A DNA stretch of 64,000 nt from Leucaena leucocephala. Taxonomy: Eukaryota; Streptophyta; Magnoliopsida; Fabales; Fabaceae. Of the stretch, positions 46,478-61,732 are shown piece by piece. The notes beneath the pieces were generated by a model. The model had not been told where the DNA came from. It made no database searches and was given only the letters and a program-made list of their open reading frames with translations. The DNA lies in NCBI GenBank assembly GCA_037074615.1, contig CM073550.1:15332001-15396000 (forward strand), given 5' to 3'. How positions within the stretch are numbered: the stretch's first letter is position 1; every line of letters begins with the position of its first letter. The translations under genes and the position numbers were made by a program.

Positions 46478-49400
46478 ATGAGCCAGAAGCCTCTGATCTA
46501 TTCCTTCGTTTCTCGAGGAACTCTGATTCTTGCCGACTACACCGAATTCAGTGGCAACTTCAATTCCATCGCCTTTCAGTGCCTCCAGAAGCTTCCAGCT
46601 ACCAACAACAAGTTCACTTACAACTGTGATGGTCACACCTTCAACTACCTCGTTGATAATGGCTTCAGTAGGTCTTCCTTCCTTAATTTCATTTCTAGTC
46701 TTCTGAGTAAAGATTGTTTGATGTGTGATTTGAGTGTAATTATCCCTTATTAGAAAGGATTTTATAGCTAGAGATATGATAGTTTCTGAATATAGGGTTC
46801 TCAGACGAGAAGTTAAAGTGCGATTAGGTAGTTTGCGAAATCTCCTATTGCTAATTCTTCATAGATAAGTTCGTCATCGTGAAATGATGGTTTTGTGTTT
46901 ATTTTTTTGCTCCTGATGGTTATTGTTTTCTTTGATTCAAAACACAATGGATTCAGCTGTAATATGTTGATATTTTCGAAGTGTCCTCCGCTTCGCTTGT
47001 TTTTGTAATATCTACAAACTGAAAAGAGAAAATCTTAAAATACATTAGATTACGCCATGCTATGTGTATTGGAGCCTACATTTTCCGAGATTAGGAGTTA
47101 AAGAGAGAATAACTCAAGGATGCTGTTAACTCTCAAAGGTACCTAAAGGTACCTGTCTAGTATCCTCGAGTTATTCAAACTAACTAGCTTGTTCGATGGT
47201 TGTTTTGGTTTATTTTAGATCTTATAGAATGGTCAATAAATGAGCCATTAGACCAGTGTATGCTTCTTAATTTTATGCTTGATCTCAGGCTGCGTTGAGA
47301 TTATCGTTGAAAGAAACTTATCTTTGCAATTATAGAATCAACCATGTGTGCAATTTTGGTAGAGGCTATTGTAAGTTTTGAAGGCTGTTATTCTTTTGAC
47401 AGATGACTGACTTTTGGGATGTTGTAGCATATTGTGTTGTTGCAGATGAGTCGATTGGAAGACAGGTACCCATGGCTTTTCTTGAGCGTGTCAAGGATGA
47501 TTTTGTGGCCAGATACGGTGGTGGAAAAGCTGCTACTGCTACTGCCAACAGCCTTAACAAGGAGTTTGGGTATTTTGCTTTTGTTTAAAATTAACAAGTT
47601 AAATGCTGGAAGACTTTTCCTGTGTATGCGCTAGTATAAGATGGTCTTTAATGCAGGCCAAAATTGAAGGAACATATGCAGTACTGTGTTGAGCACCCTG
47701 AAGAGATAAGCAAGCTTGCTAAGGTGAAAGCTCAGGTTTCAGAAGTTAAAGGTGTCATGATGGAGAATATTGAAAAGGTAGAAATTTACCGGTTAGCAGC
47801 ATTGATTTTAGAAAAGCATAACAAAAAGATTCTGCATTAATTATCTTGGAAAATACGAATCTGTTCAGTTATGTTATCAACAATAATGACTAGAGAATGC
47901 AGAGTGAAGCATCAAAACTTTTAACATTGAGCATTTTAGACACAAATCCATTACTTCTATGTTTTCTTGAAACTGCCTGTCATGTGCACCATCTAATGTG
48001 CCTTTCCTTTGAAGTCTGATCCAATCCCATATCTCTCTTCATTTGCATTCCATCACCTAAGTTTACTTCCGGAATGATCGCTAAATTATTCCTCTCCCCT
48101 AAGACCCAAATACTCCCACGTGAAGCCACTTTGTGTGATAGATCTAAAAGGCAAGGCCACTCACCATTTAAATCAGAGCTTCGTTTTTCTAGGTTGACAG
48201 CTCCTGCTATTCTCCTTTTAAAGATAAACAATTGACATAGTCTGTTAGAAGTGTCAAAGTTGACTAAACTTAACTGGTGAATCATGAGCAATGGAACACC
48301 CCAAGAGGTTGAAATGTTCAACTTCTATTTCAAAATTTTCTGGGATACAACTTGAAAGAACATGGATTTGGTGGCATAGCTTGACAGCCTAATTTGAGAA
48401 ATAAAAGTGAGGGGAAGTGGAGAGAAATCATTTAAAACTTAGATGTCCCTAATTGTCGTTTTGTCAGAGCTTCAGTTATTGAGGCCAATATCATAAATGT
48501 TAGTTTAAGTATTACTGTGATGATGCTGCTTTGAACTTCTTCTATTCTAGTTGCATAAATGGGAACTTCCAAGTTCATGTATTTTTTATTTTAGCTGCAT
48601 AAATGTGAACTATTTGCTGTTTCTTTATCCCAAAGTCAGCAGAAAAGAAGCAAAAATGGCTCTGTACATTTAACATTATTAAATTCAACTGGATGAAGAA
48701 GTATTATGCATACAAGGACATCTATTCATATTAAATTATGTGTTTATAATCTAATGTAGGTTCTGGATAGGGGGGAAAAGATAGAGCTTCTGGTAGACAA
48801 GACTGAGAATCTTCATCACCAGGTTAGTGTATGTTAGTGTGTTTATGTGGATCTGCCTGTTTTTGAGTGCTTGAAGGTTTATTTATGTACATACTTTGGC
48901 GAATATGTGAGTATTCTACTGGTATTATGGAAATTGGACTGAACTGGTGGAACGGTAAACTGGCGCTGCAACCAGTCCAGAAATTTTCAAAGTTGGTCAA
49001 AAATAGGAGAAGAACTAGTTAAGCCAGTCTAAAGTGGGAAAAAAAGGAAACCAGCCAAGTTATTGGTTTGACTTAGTTCAAACCTTTTTTTTTTTACCTT
49101 GTTAGCTTTTAGTACAAAATATCTTACTTTTTAGATAAGTTTTGCTTCCTATACTTAACTATTATGTAAGCATTATTCTTTTATATAATCACTAATCATT
49201 ATTGGCTCAATAAATACTCTAACAATTGGATATTGACTTAGATAAGTTCGCTATTTTAAGGTCGAAATGGGATTATGAATGAATATTAACTTATTTACAT
49301 TTGGATACTAAGTTATGAATTTATTTTATTAATAGCTTTTAATTTTCTATATACTATTTTAATGTCCAGTGCAGTTTTTAAAACATTGGTTTCTACAGAA

Positions 49401-49978
49401 TCTCTGGTACTGATTTGATGCTCCAGGAGTAATGTTGAACAGTTAAACAGTCTTTCTATTTAATGCCCTGCAGATTCTTGCTACTAGAAAATATCCTTCT
49501 TGTTGGAAAAAGAAAAGGGAGAATTATAATGAAGGACCAAATTCACAAATTAATTATTAAGATCACCCTCCGCAAATTTGCCATTCACATAACACAAATT
49601 TACAACTAAAAGGATAATTAACACTGTTTACCACTCAAACAATACAAATTTAGTAATAAAACAATGAATATTTACTTTTAATGGTCCTTTGGAATAAAAG
49701 ATTTGTAGATTTGGTCCTTAAGCATAATTCTCCCGAAAGAAAACAGAATTAGAGTGGTCTGCTTCCTGATTCCAATTTTAACTGCTTTACCCCCTTGTCT
49801 TCTGATGCAAAAAACAATTTTTTTTCAGGCACAAGACTTCAGAAATTCAGGGACCAAAATCCGTCGGAAGATGTGGTTACAAAACATGAAGATCAAGCTG
49901 ATTGTGTTGGGAATTTTGATAGCACTCATCCTCATAATCGTCCTATCTGTCTGTCATGGGTTCAACTGTGGAAAGTGA
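46478..49978 (+). CDS. VAMP72-like: VAMP72-type R-SNARE (longin), 5 exons
   Basis: Exons are 46478-46667, 47428-47569, 47657-47777, 48760-48822 and 49829-49978, giving 221 residues, the standard length of Arabidopsis VAMP721/722/726. The longin domain runs from [20 protein letters not shown] through [18 protein letters not shown] and [16 protein letters not shown]. The SNARE helix starts at [20 protein letters not shown], with the central Arg in the next exon ([16 protein letters not shown]), so it is an R-SNARE. A single C-terminal membrane segment, [20 protein letters not shown], ends in HGFNCGK. VAMP72 proteins drive secretory vesicle fusion with the plasma membrane, including during cell-plate growth and defence. 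The second exon begins at CATATTGTG after ...GTTGTAG; an upstream in-frame-looking ATG (47402) is intronic. Nothing appears damaged. Confidence 0.95.
47980..48360 (-). other. Unassigned 113-residue frame in VAMP72 intron 3
   Basis: The minus strand has an open frame at 48321-47980 ([20 protein letters not shown]...) in a stretch less AT-rich than the rest of the intron. It matches no family I know. It could be a decayed transposon fragment. There is no sign of a promoter or splice partner, so it is not called as a gene. Confidence 0.25.
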
Positions 49979-52830
49979 GCCCCATTCTCCTCGAAACATT
50001 TTATATTGTCATCTGAAACATTTTGTGATTATGTATGAAGGGAAAATATCACTGCTTGCCATATGACTCTGTATGTAGTAAAGTTAGCTAGTCCCATATA
50101 TCGGTAACTTCTTTCGAGTCCCTAGATCTTACAATATGACGCAAGAGTACTCTGACGAATATGAAATTCTGTTACAATTTACCTTCCATTCTCTTTATTC
50201 ATTCACGAATCTCAGTTATCTGTTTCCTCCATTAGTTAGAATGAAGATGGATCTAGAACCCTAGCCAAATATTAGTGTCGGAAGATTGGCATTTTTAGCC
50301 GTACTTGGTTTAGTGGTTTCCAAACATGAATAAATCAAGTAATTAATTGGAAGAAAAAAAATGCATGTCATGCGGATCTTATTACTACGTGTGTTTGATA
50401 TTGTTATTGCTTCGACCTGCCGTGATATATGGTCATGACGGATTGTTTGATGAAACCATAATAAAGTCCATATTACTTGCCACGCAATTGCTAACGGCTA
50501 ACATCTTTATGTAATGTCTGATACATGTAAAAATGTTTTTTAGAAAAAAAAAACTAGGATTGGTATATTTCCTATTTTCTTTCTAAACAAAGTTTTCCTA
50601 TGTATCAAACACTGCATCAAGGTTTGAAATTGAATTAAAGAAGCTGACTATATATATCTTATAATTATCAGAAATCAGAAAGCAAGCATATTTATGTGTA
50701 ATGTGTATTTCGGAAATGGTATTATGATTCTCGCGTCTTTCGTTCTTGACGAGAAAATCTGGACCTATGACTTCAACTCTTCAAGTGTCAAATATTATCA
50801 TGGAACGGCAAAATAATGCTAGGCTGATGGTAGGTGGGATATAAGCCTATAAGGTTCCCCATAAAATCATATATAGGTTTTTTGGTCGGTGGAGTTAACT
50901 ATTGTTTTTGCAAAATAAAACCATTCGCATTTCATTCTTTTTTAAGGGGAAAAAATCCATCCGATCCAAGAGCCTTCTTTTAAGCCCAAGAATTATTAGT
51001 TTGAGTCCAATGTTTAGAAGACCCATTTGGCAATAATGGTTCAGTTCAATGGTGGTTTAGATTATTGGGAGCTACGGCCCTTATTTCTCTAATGAATTGA
51101 AGAAAAAAACGTAAAAAATATCAAGCCCCAAAACATTTTTCGTTCTTAATTTATTTCTTTCAAATATTTTAATTAATATATAAAATATCCAGCGCCTCCA
51201 AGTCACCCGTTTGTGGCAATATGTACCGCGTTTTACATTTCAAATCAGGATGGGTCATTTTAGATAAAAGTTTATAAAAAAAATTATAAAAAAAAGTTTT
51301 TTCACAACTTTAAAAAAATAGTTCTTAATAAATAAGTGTTTAGATAATTATTAATAAAAAATTTTTATGATTAATAAATTATTAGAAAGGGTATAATTTA
51401 TTAAAAAAATATGAGAGATGAGAGAAAAGTGAGAAAAAATGAGAGAGGGTGGAGAAGAGAGAGGAGTGGGGGTGGAGAAGAGATAGGAGGGAGGAGAGAG
51501 AGTGTAAGAAAAAATATGGGTAAAATAATAAATTTAGTAGTTAATAAGTTTTATTATTATTCCAAATGGTATTATTAATATGCAAAATTTTAGTTTTAAA
51601 TCTTGTTTTGATCTAAAAATTTATTTGAATAAATATGGTTATTTATTTTAAAATTTTTCTAAATCAAAATTTAGGTTAAAACTATTTTTAAAATATAGGT
51701 TTCAAGTAAAACTAAACCGGTACTATATAGAAAGGCTTAATGCTATTAAAAGTGAAAGCTTCAGTGCAATGTCACAGGGGATTGTAGTTTAAGATGAGGT
51801 TTTGGTGGAAGTGACATTCAATTAGCAATGACCCTTTATTCCTTTAATTCCCCAATGGGTGTTTATTTATGGCGGGAATCAACCCCAATATTTCACACTT
51901 TTTCATGCCTCTCTTTTGCTTGTACATTTTGAATTCTATTTTGTTCTTAATCTCATTGATCAATTCAGAACTCTTTAATTGATGCAATTTGATAGTACCA
52001 TACCATGTTTTTATATTCCCTACTGGCATAATTATACCCTTATTAATTATATATTCTTTTTATTTTTAATATAGGATATATTTAACTAATTTAATTGGAT
52101 TAAATGAGTTAGTTAATGTACGATGATTTTTATAAAATATCATAATCATATTCTTTAACTCCCTCTATTTTTCTTTTGATTATTATTGAAAGAGTATAAA
52201 TATGGATAATTTGAGAAGAAATTGATAAATATAAAAAATATATCTTATATTTAGAACTAAAAGTAATTCTTTAATTAAATCCTATATTAAATATCAGAAG
52301 AGTAATATAAGATTTTATGGATATTTTTCGTATGGATTAAAAACAAGTTATTAGATTGCTTTATCTGTTTAAGGGCATCTCAATATTCTAATTATACCCT
52401 TCTTTTCTTTGCCATTCTGATTATATCCTTATGCTTTATGCATTCTCAAGTTACAAGAAAACCAGTAAAATTAAAGTTAGGCACATTATAATTCAGATCA
52501 GCTTTTATTTTTAAAAACCACAGAAACCGGATGGAGTATGTAGCAACAATTTCTTATATCAAATTGACATTTTGAGAATTTAATTTGTAAAATTAATTAC
52601 TACAAAATGAATCATTTCTTAATTACCACACAATTCGAGAGATGAAAAGTTAATTGTGATCTCCCCATTTTCAATAAGGTAATGGCTTACCTCCATGGCT
52701 GCATCCATGAGGCAACATTTTTTCACATACACTCAATATTACTACAAGAATGATTGTGAATCGACTCATATCAGGCGTAAATTAATTCAAATATATTTCC
52801 CTGAAAAAAAAACTACATTTTACATGTTTA

Positions 52831-52869
<39 letters not shown>

Positions 52870-53869
52870 TCAGCTAGATGGTTCTTTTGTAAATTGTATG
52901 GTGCCTTAGGAATAGTTCAAGCTTATCATGAATAGTTCAGCTATTATGACTTTTTATATTATATGTAATAAGTACTGATTGATATTGATTAATCTATTTA
53001 ATAATATTGGAAAGTGAAAGTTTCTGAAGCCATCAAATTTAACTAATTTTCCAAATGATCAAATGACAATATGGATCGATCATGACTATTGGTGAACTTG
53101 GAAGCAATCCAAAAGCTTATAGAGTAAGAGACGTACAAGTTTCTGAAGCTTCCAAACTTTTGAAATGGTTGTTTTGATATCCTTAATTAATGTTTTATTA
53201 ATTTATTCAGTTTTAAATATCCTTTGGAAGCTTACATGCATATATTAATAACTTTATTATTTTCTATTTTTGGGGCTACGTAATGGTTCCATAGCTCACC
53301 ACTCTTCAACCAATCCAATAAATTAAATATTATCATGTCAAAGAAAGGCATGGATTTGAATTTTTCTTAAATTCGTTAAAAAAAATAGATAATCAATAAA
53401 TGCTGACGCTGTTATTTAATTTATGCATTCGTCCACCTTCATGGATAATAATAAATCAAAGTGATTTGGAGAAGAAAGTCAAGATGCTGTGTTCATCTTT
53501 AATTAGAGGCTGCAACTTCACGAGTCATGTAAGGCCAAATAAGAAAAAACTGAAGAAGATGGTTTATGGTTACAAGTTAGAGATGGGATATATAATACTC
53601 TTATATAATCCTACTTAATCACATTATTAATTATATAAAAATTACTAGACACAACAAAACAAAACAAAAGGAAAATTGAAGAGCATCGATCAAATCAGGC
53701 GGCAGTTTTTAATTTAATTAATTATTCAAAGGCACATTGGATCAGCAGATTTATATATTTAATAATTTTCATTGTCTTTTCACTCATCAACGTTTCACCT
53801 AACATTATGAATAGGTTTTTGATGATCTTAATGCATCATTTGATTTGATTCCCTTTCGTCTAAGTTAGG

Positions 53870-53910
<41 letters not shown>

Positions 53911-56900
53911 GCTCGTTACTTAATTAATTATTTAGTATGATAATTATTAATTAATTACAATAAAATAGATCGACAAGTTGTGAGAAAGCTAAGCATGGCG
54001 GAGGTGCAGTTATTGAAAATGATTAATTAATGTATTAATTATTGCCTCCCAATGCTTTGTTTTTAATTTGAGCTGTTTCTAAATTACGGTGTTAATTATC
54101 CTATTAATTATTTAATCTGACATGACAGGTCCAATTGCAATTTGTTTTTCAATTAATTAGAGAGATATGGAGGAGACCAAAAGCAATCAAAGGTGTATGT
54201 GCATGTTGGGTAAAAAGCACTAATAATGGTAAGAAATAATTATTTAAATAAATAGATATTAGTCACCTGAAAGTAGCTTTAATTATTATGAAAATGTAGG
54301 AACAAATCAAATATATACCCAACAAATAATTAATTAAACTATGAAATGAAGAGGCTTTCTCTAATCTCTTTTAGGTGTTGCATGATTATCCCTTTCGGTT
54401 TACACCCCTCTGTTGAATTGTCATCATTATCTATTTCTTATACTGTAATTAATAATTAATAAGATTTGTAAATAATTTCTTAAGTTGTGCATTAAAAAAA
54501 TAAATATTTTGTATTATTATTATTATTAAATTTTAATTTGGAGATTCCTGAGTACAAAACAGATGACCCGCAAATTATGCCTCTTGTCATTTTACCACAT
54601 AACAAGAACAACAAAGCAATCAGTATGTATAGTGTATGCTCATTTATTTTAATTTATAAAAATAATAACCTTTACCTCAATGAAAAGTCAATTTCTTAAT
54701 TCCTCCACTAAATATTTCACAAAAAATAAGATCACTATTAAAACTAAACACCAAGCAAAAATTAACATGTTTGTAGCTTTTTTTTTTTTGTCTAGAATAA
54801 TAATATTAATCACTTCTATATGTATTTTGACAATTTCATAGCATATTATATTGTTCCAATATTAATTACCACAGTATATATGCAATATTGGACGTATTTA
54901 TTTTCTTTTAAAGAGATGGGGTTATTTATTAGCAAACGCAACTTAATATTTTCACTCCAATGTCTTTTGTTATTTTAATAATTAATAAGATAAAGACTAA
55001 TAAGCTTCCTAAATATGATAAAAGTGTCTACTTAGATTAGCTAATAAGAAATTAACATGCAGTCATCGTACCTGAAGAGATTAAATTAAGCAATGTAAGT
55101 ACCCTCTAATTTATTAATTCCATTATTACATTACTACTTACATATTAATATTAAACTTAGGATAACGCATGTATGCCATGTGGTGGCTCCTTTCACGCTA
55201 ATTATGCGATTAAACAACTAATTAAACCCCTCGTATGTAAGAAGTAGACGTGTACAATAAGTTGGGAGTGAGCTAATCAACCTTTGAAATTAAATAAACC
55301 GATTAAATTAAAGGCTGTGTAGTTTTAATTATGGGATTCCACTTGTCAAACACTCGTTTATTATTAATTGGATTGTTTATGATAATACGATTTAAGTATT
55401 TAGAGATAATGACAAAGAAAATAAAACCATATATAAAATTTATTTAAGAAATAAAAAGTAAAAAAAGAGACAAAGAATCGATCATCTATCCATCTACGTC
55501 ACGAGAAGAGATTGATGTTAAAGATTCTGGTTCACACACAGCCCTCCATCATGTGGGGCTCCATGAGCACTAAACAGATTTTCAATATTTATTGTTTAAT
55601 TATCTCTTATTTATCATATTATATTCGTTCCCTTAGCAGCCTCCGTTAGAGAAATTCTAAGAAAATGACGCAACCCAATCTCCATCTGTTTGTCAAAATT
55701 CAAATAACCTGCCTCCATATTAATATAATGATGTCGATGCAAAATTAATGGTAATCCTCAATTATTCCTTTTCATGTTAATTTATTATTAGTATTATTAT
55801 AATTAACACGTAATGAAGTTTCATATATTAATTGAATGTCACTATCAATATATATGTATATAGAGGGATGTGATATGGATCCTTGGGGGTTGATTTGAAA
55901 GTGTAGCTAAACATACATACGCGTGAAGGACCAGACACCAATGAATTGTTCTTGAAAAGAAAGAAAGTGACCAAATAAGATAATTCAAGAAAACAATGGA
56001 TGAAATTCAAAGGTCTAATCATAATATTGTTGTCGTGCCACTTAGTTGGAATTGATTTGTTTGACAAATACGATAAGGTTATGCGATTGTCGATGTGCAA
56101 GAAACTTCTCCGTGTATATATATATATATATATGAAAGAAGGTCAGGTCATCATGTTTACATATTATATTCATCATATAAATCCCTATCATCATTGTCGT
56201 TTCCGACTGAAGCTTTCAACAAAAACTTAGTCAAAATTAACAAGTAGAGAGGGGGGCTGTGGGGCGGAAGAGTTTAAGGAGACAACGATACCATAATTCG
56301 TAGGACCCCATGTATCCCATGATTTGATCGACAAATCAAATGGCTAGTGCCAATTAATTAATTAAAATTAAGTGGGCATATACAGCTATCAAAATAATTA
56401 GACAACGAATGAATATGAAGTCCAAGGGTGGGACCCAGAAACATTGAAAGAGGAAGCTAAGGTGGGTGTGGAGGGACAAAGGAAGAAGTGACATGCATGG
56501 TGGTGGGGGGTGTGGGTGTACAAATGTTTGAAGAGAGTACCTGAGAGCATTTTATGACAAAGTTGAAAGAGAAGAATATGTTTTACGCATCAATCTTTTC
56601 CTTCTTTTGTTGTTTTCCCTCTCTTGGATTTTCCCTTTAATTGTTCCTCCACCACTTGCTACTATTCATTACGATGCTTCTTCAACCGTCTACATCCACC
56701 TTCTCTATCCCAAAAACCCAACACATTATTGCACTTTTGAATTTGGAATCTCACCATTCTAACAAAATTAAATTTCACCACCCTCGGTCCAAAGGATACT
56801 ATTTTTTTAAATATTATGGAAATTATAGCAATGATCCTTATTATAAAATATTTTTTTAAAAAAATTGAATGATCTTTATTATAAGTCACTTAATGAGATA

Positions 56901-59900
56901 TTAATTAATTTTTTTAATATCAACCCATACTAAAGTCATTAACAATGGGAAATGATGCAATACAACTTTTTTTTAAAAAAATATTTTTAATTATGAGTAA
57001 AATCATAAATTTATTCCATTATTACCATAAGACAAAGTTAATGACTTCACTTCTTCTCTTCTTATGGTGATTACATTTAATTGCTGATTAATTTTTTTTA
57101 GTTGCATGCATGCACATATATAGATATAAAATATCTAGAACGCCAGCCATATACAGTGTCTATAGTAATGTGAATCGATTGAAATAAGTTTGGGAAGATT
57201 CTAGCTACCAACAAAGTTATAGTGGAAGGAAGTGATTAGGAAGGTTATAGTACGAATTAATTAATATTATTATGGTTTATTACTAATTTATTAATTATTC
57301 ATATTTAAGCTAGCTAGTCCCATATATAGAGTAGATTCACATAGCACAAGCAAGCTAGCTAGCACACTGGTTTGTTTTTATGTGCACCATTATTGAATCA
57401 CATGGATATATTTTCTTTTTCCTTTTCCCTTGGTTTGCTTCTCTTCCTCTGCTTTCTGACAAAACAAAACAAGAGGCATAATTTAATAATGGAGGCCCAT
57501 CATTAAATAATTGAGATCTAGATCTTCTTTCTGAAGCAACACAGCAAAACATACACCAAACATATCTCTTCCTTGAACTAAAATTAATTAATTAATATTA
57601 ATTATTATTATTTTTGTGCCTAGCTAGGGTTTCTTTCTCTATACACTGATAGGCTTCGCATCATATGCATTATTATTATATGTGGGGAAAAAAAAACATA
57701 CATGGGACTTTTCTTAGTGTGATTATTTTAATATTCTGGTGATTAATTAATTAATTGGTGAGCATACATACGTCTTCATTCATTGCTTATTATCATAATT
57801 ATTATATTAAATAAAATAATTAACCCTTGGTGGACAGGTTTGATATATATCATGTGAAAGCAATGAAGATTTCTGCACTGCACTGAATATAGAATTAACT
57901 TCAGCTTGAAGTAATCTATTTACATATATAATGTCTAAGGCAATATCAATGAATAAGACACAATGGGGTCAAGTCGCTTAATCTTGATCAGGTTTTGGGA
58001 TTAAAATAATCGGATGATCCGTTTCTTTCCCTTTTCCATTAGGTCAATAATCACCCAACATTAAGAATCCTAAACTTTAAAGTTTTTTTTTATTTTTAAT
58101 TATTGTGGGACCCTCTTTGAAATCTACGTTTTTTTTTTGCCATCAAAGCATAAACACTTTATAATTAGTTTCCCTTTAACTATAATTGAGATTACACCCA
58201 CTTGGAATGCTATATGTATAGGTCCAAATCTGCACCAACTAATCAAAGTGATCCACTTCCAAACCAATGTTGGTTTATTTTCACAATATTTCATCCTTAG
58301 GGAAGAAATTAAATTTTTAATTTTAATTATTGGGTGTTAGGAAAGAAGAGAAAAATAATAATCAATAAGCCAGCTTTACTCAAAAGAAGAATAACAAATA
58401 AATAAATATTGATTTGATTTCTTACATATTATTTTAATCCTGGTGTCATAACCAATTAGTTAACTGTAATTAAGAAAATTATCTTATATGTACGATTGAA
58501 ATTGAGTCATGATAAAAAGGGGAAAAAATAAAAGAAAGAAACAACGTATGAATTAAAATATAATTACCAAAACACAAGGAAATTTCACCCACCCCTTGTG
58601 TTGGATATATATCATAATTTTCTACACGCGGTTCATAAGTTTGAAAACTTTTTTGAATCACGAAATGATCTCTCAAACTGGCAGGGCAAGGAAATTCAAC
58701 CTTTTAAAGATATGAATATAATATGATTATCGAGAAGCAATCATCAAGGAGATGTTATTGGAAGCTACAAGGAAAGTTTGAACAATATCTATAATTTAAT
58801 TAATTAATTGGCCAATTGGGGAAGTCGTGAGTGATATTTACACGTTAGTATATAATGAAATAAATAATGAAGGAAATCCAAATCAGAGACATGGAATTCC
58901 AAAACAAATGGCAATTTAGTGTCAAAATTGTCCCTAAACCCACATGTAACAACCAAATACAACCAAAACTGTCTTTCTGCGGTTAGGTTTGGAACCTTTG
59001 ACGATATAAAACGGCAACCCCACCACATCCATATATCGATCGTGTCCACATACACACGTTTCTTCTTTATATATCATGATTAGGGTTAGGGTTTCACTCA
59101 TCCATCACTTTAATTATTTAATTTTTAATTATTTCATATACTCATCCGGACATATTTATAGGGCAAAAAAATAGAATTTTTTGGTTTATGTAATTAATTT
59201 TTTTATATAAAAATATAATTTTATCTTTTATTTATTATCATGTTGATTATATTTGTATGGTTAATAATATATATTAAATAAGAATAAAATTAAAAATTAT
59301 TAAATTTTAAATAAAATTTAAGATTTTTTTATTCCATATAAACATGCTCGAAGTGAGAAGAAAGCAACCCTGATACCATGTTCTCTTCCTCAATACGGCA
59401 TTTAAAATATTTACAAATACTGTAAGAGACGGTAGAATAACTTCTCAAAACAAGAAATAGCTAACTAGCTAGCTAGATACTGATAAATACACGTTTCAAG
59501 CTGAGATTTTCTTCTTGTTTTTTAAATCTGCAGGCAAGAGGGGAATAAATGAATATTGAACTTATCTTCAGACACTGAGATTGGCCCTACACACACAGAG
59601 ACGTCATAGAATATAGAATAACTTAGTAGTAGTAGAGAGAGAGAGAGATCATACAGCAGAATAAAATAAAAGTCAATGTTTCGATAAAGGTCATTATTAT
59701 CTAATAGTATAACCCTGCTTTTATCTGGATAGATGTGTACTTTCTTTTAAGTACAACGACTTTTTTTAAATCAATAAAGGAAAAAAGAAAAAAGCATCGG
59801 AGCTGTAGCTATGTATTAGGTGCTTTCGTTGTTGCTGTTGATGCATTATACCTTTGTTTTCTTCTAAGGTGGTTAAAGGTTAAGTATAGCTGGTTTTGAA

Positions 59901-61524
59901 GGTATCTGTGATATGATGGAAGCAAGCAATATAATAATATTTAAAATTATTTATTTATTTATTTATATTAGAAAAATGAAGTCGAAAAAGAAAAGAAAAG
60001 AATGACAATGACGTCGGAGAGGTGAATTTATGTTCTTTTATATTATATCTTTTTCGGGTGGCCACTCCTTTTCTTTTCATATATATGTCCATATACCTTT
60101 GTGCTTCTCAGGGAATATTAATTTGACATTTGAAATTAAAAAAAAAAAAAGCAAATCTTATTGAATGTATCTCTACTTTATTAGTTGAATTTGTTTTTAT
60201 GTCAAGTTAATGTGCTTATATAAGGGACGTATTATTCTCTCACATATATAAAAATATTGATCAAGTTGCAATTAGTGAACAATTGAATGAATCTTCGAAA
60301 AGGATATATGAATATTAAAGCTAATTAATTAGCCTAATTATGTAAGCTGTTTAATCTGTCAAAATTGATCCCTTTTTAATTATTCAATTAGCTACCGGAA
60401 AGCCGTTATTTGAATTGGGTGTTAATTAAGGAATACTCAAGTAAGTATATATATAATTAATTTTTATATAAATAACGGTTTAATTTATAAATAAACTAGG
60501 GCATTTAATCTGAGTCAAACATGTTACTTAGTTCTGAATGCATAATTAAGGTCATGTGACAGACATGCAGGACAATGCATAACTTAAGAAGTTGAAAGTA
60601 ATTAATTAAGATGGCTGGCATCTTTGAAAATGAGCTAGGGTTTGGTTGCTTCAATGCTGTGGAAAATGAAGGACCAGAACTTCTCGCCTGAAACTCCGCC
60701 AAATATACATGAGAGATCAGTTTATTTTGTTTTGACCAACCAATAGATTGACTAACTTAACAATATGCGATAATCAATGACGTGAACTTAACTGGTTACA
60801 TCTTAATTCATATGTATACACGTTTCAGAAGTCATCACCATGATTGATTTCTCTTGCACTGATTCAGAACTCTCTATTATATTTCAGGCGATTCCTAACT
60901 TCCTTTGTCATTTTTCAAGTCTCTCAATTAATGCACGTACGTGGAATCTCTTATTAGGTCTTTCAAATTCCAAGCAATTCATGAATGATATATACGACAA
61001 TTATTATTTCCACGTTCTTTCCCTTTGAATCGTACACCAGTTCGTTTGATTTGTTTATTTATTTAAAAAAAAACTCTCTCTCTCTCTCTCTCTCTCTCGT
61101 GTATCTAGAAAAGTAAAAATCAACATGTGATAAGAAAAGAATTTTGGATCCTTCACTAACCATCTAGGACCGAATTCTATATTTGACTAGTCAATTTTCA
61201 ATTACTTGCCTATAAGAATTCATTTATTGATACGAAAAATCAAGTCTCAAGATATTATTTCAAAACCAAACTAATAATGGTCCCTAAATCAGAATAAGGA
61301 CTAAATTTATGATTTATTAATAACTAAATTATGGCTAATAATACGTTTTTTTTTCCTAAAATGTGTGTAAGCCGTACATGTATATAAATACTTTTCAATC
61401 AAGTTATGGAATAATATTAAGAAATTATAATGAACAACTTTATTTAATTTGAGAGATATATTTTATTAGATATCCCCTGAATCTTTTCGTTTCCTATTAA
61501 ATTAAACAAAGGTTTGCTTTCATG

Positions 61525-61566
<42 letters not shown>

Positions 61567-61696
61567 GTATCGCAGGGAATGGTTTTGAAGTCAAGTTTCT
61601 GAAAGCTTGAAGCTCTCAAAAGTTAACCTAATTATGCTCCATCACAGAGAAAACAAAAATAATGCAGAAGACAGGGAAGGTATATAGTAAAGTGGC

Positions 61697-61732
<36 letters not shown>

